A DNA stretch of 9,362 nucleotides from DATDRQ01 sp035291645 (GCA_035291645.1 DATDRQ010000309.1:1-9362); one strand, 5' to 3'. Shown: positions 1 to 6,514, numbered from the stretch's first letter. Made by a program: numbers and translations. Notes: generated by a model not told the origin, from the sequence alone.

Positions 1-1144
1 TCCCCAGCGCGGCCAGCCCGGCCAGTGGCACGTACAGCCCCAGGATGAAGCGCCGCTGTAGGCCGAACGGCAGGTAGAGCAGGAGCAAGCCCAGCCCGGC
101 CCAAGCCAGCAGCAGCCGGGGCCCTCGTCCTCCCGTTCGCCAGGCCGCCCAGGCCCCTGCAATAGCCAGCCACAAGGCCGGGGATAAAGACAGGAAAACA
201 TCCCACAAGGGCGGGGCAGGCGTCTGGTTCTGGGCATTCCAACCCGCCAGGACGGGATGGGTGTTCGCCACCCAATAATCGTAGACCAGCACCGGTGCAC
301 CGCCCGCCAGGAGCCAGAACAGCCGCCAGAAAGTCACCGGTAGCCGCCCGGCGAGAGACCATAACCTGCGGAACAGGGGCGCCGGATCCCTGTGCAGAGT
401 TCGTTCCGGATGGGCAAATGGGGGGTAGGTGGAAGACCCGGGCCAGTTTTCCCAGGCGATCAGGCCGGTGAGAACCAGCGCGGCCACGACGACTCCGAAC
501 GGCATGACAACGCCGAGGACCAGCCCGGCCAGCCAGGTCCACCACGCTTTCCACGGGCGGCTGGCCCGCTCACCCTGCGCGGCAGGCGCAACCAGGGTCA
601 GCACCAGCGCCAGCCCGAGCGGGAAGTGCGGGTTGGCGTAAGCCCCCAGGAACGGGAAGGCCTCTGCCACCCAGAAATCGGCGGTGAAGCCACCCGCGAG
701 CGCCGCCAGCCAGCCGAGCCCGGAACCGAACCCGGCGATGGCGAAGGCCAGCCGGCGCGCCCCGCTATCCCGCAGGACGGCCCCAAAAAAGCGCCAGAGC
801 GCCAAGAGCATGAACGCGGCGCTGGCCAGCCTGGCCAGGTGGAAGACCAGGACCGTGGAAAGCCCAGAAAAACGGGCAAGATGGCCCAAGAACAGGTAGA
901 AGAGGAAGAGATACGTCCCCTCGCCCGGCCGGGCGGTGTACGGCAGGGTAAACGTCCACTCGCCCCGCCAGCCCTGGTACATCTTCGCCAGGTAGGAATT
1001 GCCGTCGACCGGGTTCTGCAGCAACCCGGCGAAGAAGTAGGCCTCTCCGCCCGCCTGCGCGGCTGCCAGGTACGGCAGCGTGATCAAGACCAGGACCGGG
1101 AGGGAGACAAGCAGGATGAACCAGGCATCTTTGCGGAGGGGCAT
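1..1144 (-). CDS. Polytopic membrane protein, possible GT-C glycosyltransferase, partial (3' end off window)
   Basis: The minus strand is open from an ATG at 1144 to the left edge, giving 381 residues with no stop; the C-terminus is missing. It begins MPLRKDAWFILL and has a first hydrophobic helix at about residues 8-28. A polar loop (residues 29-75) follows, with an acidic residue in LLQNPVDGNSYLAKM (D47), then many further hydrophobic segments rich in W, L, A and F. An N-terminal helix followed by an acidic extracytoplasmic loop and many membrane spans resembles GT-C glycosyltransferases, which transfer sugars from lipid-linked donors at the outer face of the membrane. No family-specific motif settles this, so the enzymatic assignment is inference. 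The start is chosen because a TACAAT -10 box ends 6 nt before the ATG (leaderless) and no Shine-Dalgarno sequence is visible. It diverges from the zinc-ribbon gene. Confidence 0.75.
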   Translation of the reverse strand, partial: MPLRKDAWFILLVSLPVLVLITLPYLAAAQAGGEAYFFAGLLQNPVDGNSYLAKMYQGWRGEWTFTLPYTARPGEGTYLFLFYLFLGHLARFSGLSTVLVFHLARLASAAFMLLALWRFFGAVLRDSGARRLAFAIAGFGSGLGWLAALAGGFTADFWVAEAFPFLGAYANPHFPLGLALVLTLVAPAAQGERASRPWKAWWTWLAGLVLGVVMPFGVVVAALVLTGLIAWENWPGSSTYPPFAHPERTLHRDPAPLFRRLWSLAGRLPVTFWRLFWLLAGGAPVLVYDYWVANTHPVLAGWNAQNQTPAPPLWDVFLSLSPALWLAIAGAWAAWRTGGRGPRLLLAWAGLGLLLLYLPFGLQRRFILGLYVPLAGLAALG

Positions 1145-1150
1145 GAGCGT

Positions 1151-1156
1151 ATTGTA
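1151..1156 (-). promoter_or_regulatory. -10 box of leaderless promoter for the membrane protein gene
   Basis: TACAAT read on the minus strand, 6 nt before the ATG at 1144, so transcription would begin at or next to the A of the start codon. No good -35 is seen at 17 nt spacing (TCCGGG lies there). There is no purine-rich ribosome site between promoter and ATG. Confidence 0.5.
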
Positions 1157-1213
1157 ATCGCCCCGCAATCCAGCCCGGATGACAAAACCGTAAGGAGGCG
1201 GCGGGATTGCCCC

Positions 1214-1242
1214 TTGCCGTTATCCTCATCCGCCTCTATAAT
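1214..1242 (+). promoter_or_regulatory. Sigma-70-type promoter, leaderless, for the zinc-ribbon gene
   Basis: TTGCCG (1214-1219), a 17-nt spacer and a perfect TATAAT (1237-1242). The ATG at 1250 lies 7 nt beyond the -10 box, where transcription normally starts, so the mRNA should have essentially no 5' leader. No Shine-Dalgarno sequence fits between them. Confidence 0.7.
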
Positions 1243-1249
1243 CTCTCGC

Positions 1250-1951
1250 ATGAGCGCGCCGTTTAAGCTGTTCCGCCTGCAGCAGATCGATACCCAACTC
1301 GACCGGGCGCGCGCTCGCTTGCGCGAGATCCAGGCTGCACTGGAGGAAGACTCGGCCGTGCGCGCGGCCCAGGCCAAGGTCGCAGCCAGAGACGGGGAGC
1401 TGCAGGAAGGCGCGAAATCCCTGCGCCGGGCCGAACAGGATGTCCAGTCCCAGCGCATCAAGATCGAACAGACCGAAGCCTCGCTGTACGGGGGGAAGAT
1501 CCGCAATCCCAAGGAGCTGCAGGACCTGCAGAACGAATCGGCGGCCCTCAAGCGCTACCGAGACGTGCTCGAGGATCGCCAGTTAGAGGCCATGATGGCC
1601 GTCGAGGAAAGGGAGAACGCTTATGCTGCGGCGGTGGCTGAGCTGGAAGCGGTCCAAAAAAGCATTGAAGTTCAGAATGCCAGCCTGGTCAAGGAGCAGT
1701 CCACCCTGCTCAAGGACGTCGAACGCCTGGAAAACGAGCGCCAGGCTGCCAAGAGCAGTCTGGAGGCCCCCGAAGTGCGCATTTACGAGCAGCTGCGCCT
1801 GACCCGCAACGGGATCGCCGTAGCCAAGGTGACCGACCGGGCCTGTGCGGCCTGCGGCTCGACCTTGAGCGCAGCCTTGCTCTCAGCCGCCCGCTCTCCG
1901 AACCAGATCACACGCTGCTCGACCTGCAACCGGATTCTTTACGCCGGTTGA
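1250..1951 (+). CDS. Coiled-coil C4 zinc-ribbon protein (DUF164 / zf-RING_7 family)
   Basis: A 233-residue soluble protein. Residues 1-180 are heptad-rich, charged and Ala/Gln-rich, predicting a long antiparallel coiled coil. It contains the family-typical block LYGGKIRNPKELQDLQNE. The C-terminus is a zinc ribbon with C199-x2-C202 and C223-x2-C226, ending CSTCNRILYAG. Bacterial proteins with this layout are widespread and thought to bind nucleic acid or act as adaptors; their exact role is not established. The reading frame is open upstream to 392, but that part is Pro/Arg/Gln-rich, antisense to the membrane gene and unlike the family. The ATG at 1250 is also directly downstream of a strong promoter, so I start there. 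All four zinc ligands are present. The gene stands alone, followed by repeat DNA and an insertion sequence. Confidence 0.9.
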   Translation: MSAPFKLFRLQQIDTQLDRARARLREIQAALEEDSAVRAAQAKVAARDGELQEGAKSLRRAEQDVQSQRIKIEQTEASLYGGKIRNPKELQDLQNESAALKRYRDVLEDRQLEAMMAVEERENAYAAAVAELEAVQKSIEVQNASLVKEQSTLLKDVERLENERQAAKSSLEAPEVRIYEQLRLTRNGIAVAKVTDRACAACGSTLSAALLSAARSPNQITRCSTCNRILYAG

Positions 1952-2021
1952 AGCGGTCTCATTGATTGTCGTCCCATTCACTTCCTTCAATGCGGTTAGT
2001 GAAAGGTCGTCTCTCCCGCCC

Positions 2022-2072
2022 GTCACCCTGAGCCAAGCGAAGGATTTGATACCAGTTATGAAGAAATCCTTC
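2022..2072. repeat. REP-like palindromic repeat, left of the insertion sequence
   Basis: Begins GTCACCCTGAGCCAAGCGAAGG, trimmed here to its core CCCTGAGCCAAGCGAAGG (2026-2043), a sequence style common in dispersed repeats of Chloroflexota and other environmental genomes (from memory). A perfect 9-bp stem is formed by GAAGGATTT (2039-2047) and AAATCCTTC (2064-2072) with a 16-nt loop. It lies about 30 bp from the inferred left end of the IS element. The rest of 1952-2105 shows no gene. Confidence 0.6.
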
Positions 2073-2105
2073 ATCTCCAATACCGCTCTTCAGACGTCGC
2101 CCTGA

Positions 2106-2117
2106 ATGGGATGAAGG
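2106..2117 (+). repeat. Left subterminal inverted repeat of the IS
   Basis: ATGGGATGAAGG, perfectly complementary to 3739-3750. A 12-bp perfect match between the two short non-coding flanks of a transposase is unlikely by chance. Subterminal repeats of this size are typical of the IS1111 subgroup of IS110. Confidence 0.7.
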
Positions 2118-2143
2118 GATGACAAACTTACCAAATGTCATCC
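2117..2143 (+). repeat. Hairpin just inside the IS left end
   Basis: GGATGACA (2117-2124) and TGTCATCC (2136-2143) form a perfect 8-bp stem with an 11-nt loop. It overlaps the last base of the left inverted repeat. It may be a transposase-binding or RNA structural element; its role is unknown. A second small palindrome, AAGAGGT-A-ACCTCTT, lies at 2166-2180. Confidence 0.5.
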
Positions 2144-2212
2144 TAGGATAGGAAATAAGGAAGAAAAGAGGTAACCTCTTGTACATGAACGTTAGACGGT
2201 CAAAACGTACTT

Positions 2213-2218
2213 AGGAGG
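2213..2218 (+). promoter_or_regulatory. Ribosome binding site of the IS transposase
   Basis: Perfect AGGAGG, 7 nt before the ATG at 2226, fixing the start. It contrasts with the leaderless starts of the two leftmost genes. Confidence 0.85.
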
Positions 2219-2225
2219 CTACCTC

Positions 2226-3488
2226 ATGTCGAACTCTAACATATCCAAGAGATTAGCGCAAGTACAACCGGGGACGTTGCATGCCGGTGTGGATTTAGCC
2301 CTGGAGGAGAATTTAGTGATCGTGATCGATGACTACGCCAGAAAACGCACCGGGTTCAAATTTCCACAGGATGCGGATGGATACCGCTACTTTCTGAAGA
2401 AATTAGAAGAGCTGCGGGTGAAGGTGGGGGCTGGGCAAGTCGTGGTCGCCATGGAACCGACCAACTTCTTCTGGAAGCTGCTGGCCAACCACTTGGAGCA
2501 GGAGCAGTGGCCTTATCACCTGGTCAACCCCTACACGGTCAAAAAGCACCGGGAAGGCGACCAGCTCGACCGTTCGAAGGACGACCCGCGGGACGGCTTT
2601 ATGATTGCGGAACTGGATCGAACCGGCAAGTACACCGAGACACGCCTGCAGCATGGCCCATACGAAGAACTGCGCCAGTATGCCACCCTCTACTACCAGC
2701 TCAACAAGAGCCTGCGGAGAGAGAAAACCATCCTGTGGGGATTGGTGGGCCAGGTCTTTCCAGAGTTGAGACAGGCGTTCAAGCAGCTGAATGGGATCAC
2801 GGTGAAAGCCTTGCTGTGCACTTGCCCAGCCGCGGTTTCTGTTCGAGCCCTCTCCGAAGCAGATTTCTTAGGGCAGGTGCAGGCGGCTTTTGCGGGCACC
2901 CGCATCCATCTGGCGAAGCTGCGCCAGGCGTACCGGCTGGCCAGCACTTCGATCGGGTTGGAAGAAGGGCTACGGGCCAACCAACTGGCCATTCAGATCC
3001 ACCTGGATCAGTTGGAAATGCTGGAGAAGAAGCGCCTGCAGGTCATCGCCGCATTGAAAGCCTGTCTCCAGGAAGTGGAAGTCGCTGCCTATCTCCTGTC
3101 GATCCAGGGTCTGAGCAGCCTTTCGGTCGCGTTGCTCCTGGCCGAGATCGGCGATCCGGCCTACTACCAGAACGGTGCCCAACTGGTTAAGCTGGCCGGC
3201 ATCCAGCCGGTCCCCAACATTTCCGGTCGCAAGCAGCGCAGCCGGACACCCATGTCCCATCTGGGTCGGGCTCGCCTGCGCACGGTCCTGTATTTCGCCT
3301 GCCTGCGCCTGGTTCGGGTTGACCTGCGCTTCAACCAACGCTATCAGGAGCTGCAAACCCGTGCCAAAAACCCGCTCACCAAGATGCAGGCCCTGGGTGT
3401 GCTCATGAACAAGCTCTTACACATCGTGTGGGCCTTGATCCAGCACAAGACCTTTTACAACCCGGCGGAGGTCGTCTTGACCGCCTGA
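2226..3488 (+). CDS. IS110-family transposase (DEDD recombinase)
   Basis: A 420-residue protein with the two-domain IS110 architecture. The N-terminal RuvC-like domain (about residues 18-170) shows the acidic tetrad: D23 in HAGVDLA, E77 in VAMEPTNFFW, and D120 and D123 in RSKDDPRDG. A helical, coiled-coil-like middle (about 225-285) joins it to the C-terminal Tnp_20 domain. That domain contains LLSIQGLSSLSVALLLAEIGD, trimmed to its core SIQGLSSLSVALLLAEIGD, then KLAGIQPVPNISGRKQRS with the expected catalytic Ser at S333, and the basic segment GRARLRTVLYFACLR. Known IS110 enzymes work with an element-encoded guide RNA and recombine a circular intermediate into a target without ordinary terminal-repeat cleavage. 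All expected catalytic residues are present and there is no frameshift, so it is probably functional. Confidence 0.95.
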   Translation: MSNSNISKRLAQVQPGTLHAGVDLALEENLVIVIDDYARKRTGFKFPQDADGYRYFLKKLEELRVKVGAGQVVVAMEPTNFFWKLLANHLEQEQWPYHLVNPYTVKKHREGDQLDRSKDDPRDGFMIAELDRTGKYTETRLQHGPYEELRQYATLYYQLNKSLRREKTILWGLVGQVFPELRQAFKQLNGITVKALLCTCPAAVSVRALSEADFLGQVQAAFAGTRIHLAKLRQAYRLASTSIGLEEGLRANQLAIQIHLDQLEMLEKKRLQVIAALKACLQEVEVAAYLLSIQGLSSLSVALLLAEIGDPAYYQNGAQLVKLAGIQPVPNISGRKQRSRTPMSHLGRARLRTVLYFACLRLVRVDLRFNQRYQELQTRAKNPLTKMQALGVLMNKLLHIVWALIQHKTFYNPAEVVLTA

Positions 3489-3738
3489 AAGCGAACCTGT
3501 CTGGCCAGCTTTCCGCTTGAACGAAGCGAGCCATTGGACTACCAGGGGACACCGTTGTCATCCATGAGACGCTCTGCGATCTCGTACCTCAGCGTGGTTG
3601 CCCCTGCCGCTTGGTGCATCTCGAATGAAGTATGTTGAGGCGGTCTCCGACCTCGTATCCTAGGTTGAACCCAAGCAGAACGGCTGGGCTCTGACCTGGT
3701 AGTGGCCGACGATCAAGGGGTCAGTTGGTGGGCTTTAT
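3489..3738 (+). ncRNA. Candidate IS1111-type guide (seek/bridge) RNA region
   Basis: About 250 nt of non-coding DNA between the transposase stop and the right inverted repeat, where IS1111-type elements encode their guide RNA. Visible structure: GAAAGC/GCTTTC (3487-3492 with 3508-3513), CGCTT/AAGCG (3514-3518 with 3524-3528), a CCC-AGC hairpin near 3670-3689, and CTGACC/GGTCAG (3691-3696 with 3719-3724). Two 15-nt segments, 3576-3590 and 3640-3654, match at 12 of 15 positions. The exact ends, promoter and guide loops cannot be assigned by eye. The assignment rests on position and on analogy with the family. Confidence 0.4.
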
Positions 3739-3750
3739 CCTTCATCCCAT
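3739..3750 (-). repeat. Right subterminal inverted repeat of the IS
   Basis: CCTTCATCCCAT, the exact complement of 2106-2117. Confidence 0.7.
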
Positions 3751-3857
3751 CTCTGTCAACGACGTCGTTTGCCAGGGCACTTTTCCTATTCTCTTCGTAA
3801 AGTACAGGAGCCTCTTGACTTATTTCTTATAGTATGCTGAGGAGCGATCTGTGCGAC

Positions 3858-3892
3858 GAAGGATCTCGCTAGACGATCTTGCGAGATGCTTC
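3858..3892. repeat. REP-like palindrome between the IS and the FAD-subunit gene
   Basis: GAAGGATCTCGC (3858-3869) pairs with GCGAGATGCTTC (3881-3892) at 11 of 12 positions, with an 11-nt loop. Around it are further repeat-type words: CGCTAAGCGAAGCGG at 3895-3910 and CAGCATGACA ending near 3929. It resembles the GTCA...GAAGGATCTC...CATGACA class of dispersed repeats. It lies about 70 nt beyond the stop of the minus-strand FAD-subunit gene and could also stop transcription. I see no gene in 3751-3963. Confidence 0.6.
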
Positions 3893-3963
3893 ACTCGCTA
3901 AGCGAAGCGGCGCCCGTTCAGCATGACAAGCTGCAACATTCGGCATCTGCTGAGAACTTCACC

Positions 3964-4875
3964 TCAATTCTGTAGCTCCATTACCAGTTTAAGCTCTCCC
4001 CAGACCTGGCGCAAGGCCTTCCTCGTCAAATTCCTGGCCATCAGCTTGCGATACTGGACGCTGCCGCGCACGTCGTCGATTGGCTGGCAGGCGTCCATCG
4101 CGGCCTGGGCTGCTGCGGAGATGCTGGCTTCGTCGACCGGGTTTTCCTCCAGGAGCGTCTCGGCCTGGGTCGCGACCAGTGGGATAGGGGCGACCGAAGC
4201 CAGGGCGATGCGGAAGCGGAAGCCTGAAGGCAGGCCACGGTCCGGGTAGCCCAAAGCGGTGACGCCCACGATCGCCAGGTCACCCAGCGCGTTGCGCCCG
4301 AGTTTGATGTACGTCCCCGCCTGGCCTGGCCTCGGCGGGGGAAACGAGACGGCGGTGACGATGTCGCCAGGTTTGAGGGTTGTTTTTCCGGGGCCGAGGA
4401 AGAAGCCGTCCAGCGGCTCCTGGCGGAGTCCATCGACGCCGTGGACGTGCAGGTACCCGCCCGAAACCAGGCAGGCGCCGATCGTATCCCCGGCGGGAGA
4501 AGCGTTGCAGAGGTTGCCGGCGATCGTTGCCCGCGTCCGCAGCGGGTAGCTGGCTACGGTCTGGCAGGCCTGGACCAGGATAGGGTAGCACCTGCGGATC
4601 TCTTCAGAAGAGATTACCTGGTTCATGTTCACGCCAGCGCCAAGGGTGAGACCTGTCTCCGGATCGAAACGGATCTCCTTCGTCCCGTCCAGGTTCTTTA
4701 CGTCTACCAGGAATTTCTCTTTCCAAATACCGTCCCGCATACGGACGAAAACGTCCGTCCCTCCCAGGAAGGGCCGGGCCTGGCCCGGGTGTTCGGCCAG
4801 GAACTCGCTGGCCTCCGCCAGGGTCTTTGGCCGGATATAGTCGAATTCAGGAAGTCCGGGATGTGCACTGATCAT
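3964..4875 (-). CDS. FAD-binding subunit of a xanthine dehydrogenase/CO dehydrogenase-family enzyme
   Basis: A 303-residue protein, the normal size for the medium (FAD) subunit of molybdenum hydroxylases. In the complex it passes electrons from the [2Fe-2S] subunit to the final acceptor. The N-terminal FAD_binding_5 domain carries both FAD-contacting loops: FLGGTDVFVRMRDG (about 36-49) and TIAGNLCNASPAGDT (117-131). The C-terminal CO_deh_flav_C domain contains DDVRGSVQYRK (267-277). I start at the ATG at 4875 (MISAHPGLPEFDY) because an AAGGA lies about 10 nt upstream and the family begins close to this point; an in-frame GTG two codons upstream is an alternative. It follows the permease gene on the same strand after 121 nt. 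Xanthine dehydrogenase fits the neighbours best, but nicotinate, CO or aldehyde oxidising relatives cannot be excluded. The partner subunits are not beside it. Confidence 0.9.
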   Translation of the reverse strand: MISAHPGLPEFDYIRPKTLAEASEFLAEHPGQARPFLGGTDVFVRMRDGIWKEKFLVDVKNLDGTKEIRFDPETGLTLGAGVNMNQVISSEEIRRCYPILVQACQTVASYPLRTRATIAGNLCNASPAGDTIGACLVSGGYLHVHGVDGLRQEPLDGFFLGPGKTTLKPGDIVTAVSFPPPRPGQAGTYIKLGRNALGDLAIVGVTALGYPDRGLPSGFRFRIALASVAPIPLVATQAETLLEENPVDEASISAAAQAAMDACQPIDDVRGSVQYRKLMARNLTRKALRQVWGELKLVMELQN

Positions 4876-4919
4876 GGACACACATTCCTTTGCGATCACC
4901 GCATATAAAGGAAATGGAG

Positions 4920-4968
4920 GGCGAGGCCGCACTCCGGTCCAGGTCGATGGACCCGAGCCGGCCTCGCC
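4920..4968 (-). promoter_or_regulatory. Intercistronic hairpin between permease and FAD-subunit genes
   Basis: GGCGAGGCC (4920-4928) and GGCCTCGCC (4960-4968) form a perfect 9-bp GC stem. Inside it, GGTCC (4936-4940) can pair with GGACC (4949-4953). It begins about 28 nt after the permease stop and ends 44 nt before the downstream ATG. No T-run follows, so it is not a classical terminator. It may stabilise or separate the upstream mRNA, lowering expression of the FAD subunit relative to the permease. Confidence 0.5.
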
Positions 4969-4996
4969 GTTGACGACTTAATAAGTAGAAACCGGA

Positions 4997-6391
4997 TCAC
5001 ACTTCCAGCTTTAATTCCTCGATGGGCAGCTCTTCGAACTCCTGGTCGATCTTCCTGGCGGGAAAGAACATAAAGATCAGGTTGAGCAGAATCCCGACGA
5101 CAGCCGCGGTGGCGATGGAGGGCAGCTGCCAACTGACGGTCCCGAGATTGAAGGGGATCATGCCGCCTGGGTAGCCGATCGCCCCGCCAATCCCGATGAC
5201 CAGGATCGTGGCGATGACCGCCAGCTTGCGCGGGTCGAACAGGTTGACTTTTTGGGCGATCTGGAGGGCGATCCCCTGGGCGCCGATGATCCCGAACAGG
5301 TAGATCGCCAGGCCGCCGGTCACAGCCAAGGGTAGTGTGCCGACCAGGGCTGCCAGCTTCCCGACGAAGCCCAACAGCATGGCGATGACCCCGGCCGTGA
5401 TCAGCGCCGGCCCCGAGTAGTTCCGGGTGATGGCCATCAGCGAGTTATTTTCGCCGTAGTTCGTGCCGGCGCAGCCGCCCAGCAGCCCGTTGATGGCATC
5501 GCCGACGCCGTCGGCGACCAGGTTCAACCCGATAAAACGGCTGAGTTTCACGGCCGGCCTGCGCAGTTCCGCCGCCAGCTGGTCGACGTAAAGGCTGATC
5601 TGGTAGAGGTGAGCGGTGCTCTCCGGGATGGTGGCGATGGCGATCGGGGCGATCGCCAGGATCGCTCCAAAGGTGAAGATCGGCAGCGTGAAGGGAGGCA
5701 GGCGGAACAGACTCGCCTCGGCGACCGGCTGGAAGTCCACCAACCCCAGCGGGATCGAGATCAGGTAGCCGACGACGGCGCCCAACAGGATGGGGACCAT
5801 CCCGATAAAGCCTCGCCCGCGCAGGTAGACGGAGAACAGGATCGTGGCGAGCATGGTTATGATCGCCACGCCCCAGTGAGCGCCGGCCATATTCAGGGCG
5901 GCGGAGGCCAGCGCGATGCCGATGACGGTTGCCACGGAACCGGTCACCTCGGGCGGCAGGACTTTGTCCAGGCTGGCCTTGCCGACGTAGCGGATCAGGA
6001 TGCCCACCAGGACGTTCAACAGACCGGTCATCATGATGCCACCCTGGGCAACGCGGATCCGCGTCACCGGATCGTCGATGCCGTAGATGTTCGTCACCGT
6101 GATCGCAACGACGGGTGCGATATAGGAGAAACTGGACCCGTAGTAGAGGGGGATGTAGCTCTTGGCGAGCCGGGAGGATATCAGCAGCGCCACAACAGTG
6201 GCCAGGCCGGAGGCAAACAGGGTGACTCCCACGTCGAACGTGGTCAGGATAGCGACCAACACCGTGGCTGGAAACATGGTCAGCACGTGTTGGAAGGCGA
6301 GGCCGATCATCGCCCCCCATGGAGGGGCATCGTTGGGCAGGTATCCAACGAACTGCTTCTGCACTCTTTCAGCGGTTGCGACTGTAGCCAT
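4997..6391 (-). CDS. NCS2-family (UraA-type) nucleobase:cation symporter
   Basis: A 464-residue integral membrane protein of the uracil/xanthine permease family (7+7 inverted-repeat fold), importing a nucleobase with a proton or cation. Family signatures: QH at residues 34-35 in the first helix; PLYYGSSFSYIAPV (81-94) in TM3; IPESTAHLYQIS (255-266) in TM8 with E257 and H261, spaced like the substrate-binding E241/H245 of E. coli UraA; and NYGENNSLMAITRNYS (311-326) in TM10 with E314 matching UraA E290. The TM10 motif is the uracil-permease form, not the QNxGxxxxTxVxSR form of xanthine/urate carriers. The acidic C-terminus (QEFEELPIEELKLEV) is cytoplasmic. The start is fixed by AAAGGAG 7 nt before the ATG. 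It is the first gene of a probable two-gene transcript with the dehydrogenase FAD subunit. The substrate (uracil, xanthine or other) is unproven. Confidence 0.93.
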   Translation of the reverse strand: MATVATAERVQKQFVGYLPNDAPPWGAMIGLAFQHVLTMFPATVLVAILTTFDVGVTLFASGLATVVALLISSRLAKSYIPLYYGSSFSYIAPVVAITVTNIYGIDDPVTRIRVAQGGIMMTGLLNVLVGILIRYVGKASLDKVLPPEVTGSVATVIGIALASAALNMAGAHWGVAIITMLATILFSVYLRGRGFIGMVPILLGAVVGYLISIPLGLVDFQPVAEASLFRLPPFTLPIFTFGAILAIAPIAIATIPESTAHLYQISLYVDQLAAELRRPAVKLSRFIGLNLVADGVGDAINGLLGGCAGTNYGENNSLMAITRNYSGPALITAGVIAMLLGFVGKLAALVGTLPLAVTGGLAIYLFGIIGAQGIALQIAQKVNLFDPRKLAVIATILVIGIGGAIGYPGGMIPFNLGTVSWQLPSIATAAVVGILLNLIFMFFPARKIDQEFEELPIEELKLEV

Positions 6392-6398
6392 TTCTTTT

Positions 6399-6405
6399 CT
6401 CCTTT
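6399..6405 (-). promoter_or_regulatory. Ribosome binding site of the permease gene
   Basis: AAAGGAG on the minus strand, 7 nt before the ATG at 6391; it decides the start. Confidence 0.85.
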
Positions 6406-6444
6406 GTGAATCTGTCAGGTTGTAGAATCGAAAAGAGAGCTGGG

Positions 6445-6458
6445 TGTATCTTGATACA
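6445..6458. promoter_or_regulatory. Operator-like palindrome upstream of the permease gene
   Basis: TGTATCTTGATACA, a perfect 14-nt palindrome (6+2+6), centred about 60 nt upstream of the permease ATG. TGTATnnnnATACA-like sites are typical of GntR-type and similar helix-turn-helix dimers. No regulator gene is in the window and I could not place a convincing promoter around it. Confidence 0.4.
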
Positions 6459-6514
6459 GGTTGGCTTCTTCACCTCCTCGACGGGCGAAAACTTAATGAC
6501 GGCGCGTGAGAATA

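Larger units (their letters stand above)
2106..3750 (+). mobile_element. IS110-family insertion sequence, IS1111-like layout
   Basis: The limits given are the outer edges of a perfect 12-bp inverted repeat, ATGGGATGAAGG at 2106-2117 and its complement CCTTCATCCCAT at 3739-3750. The repeat is subterminal in IS1111-type elements, so the true ends lie a few bases outside. The element holds one DEDD transposase gene, with about 110 nt between the left repeat and the ATG and 250 nt between the stop and the right repeat. GACGTCG occurs just outside on both sides (2093-2099 and 3761-3767). It sits between two gene 3' ends and breaks no recognisable gene. The transposase is full length, so the copy may be active. 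Confidence 0.75.

Noticed and set aside
392..1249. N-terminal extension of the zinc-ribbon reading frame upstream of 1250
   Set aside because: It is Pro/Gln/Arg-rich low-complexity translation antisense to the membrane protein gene, has no family similarity, and the promoter and family-type start are at 1237-1250.
2140..3664. ATCCTAGG direct repeat (2140-2147 and 3657-3664) as IS boundaries
   Set aside because: It is only 8 bp and lies inside the longer 12-bp inverted repeat pair, which better delimits the element.
3815..3843. TTGACT followed by TATAGT as a promoter on the plus strand
   Set aside because: The spacing is only 7 nt to TATAGT, and nothing resembling a -10 lies at 16-18 nt. No plus-strand gene follows.
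5609..6409. Long plus-strand open frame opposite the permease gene
   Set aside because: Its product is Asp/Gly/Gln/His-rich with no fold signature. It is the antisense shadow of a GC-rich membrane protein gene.
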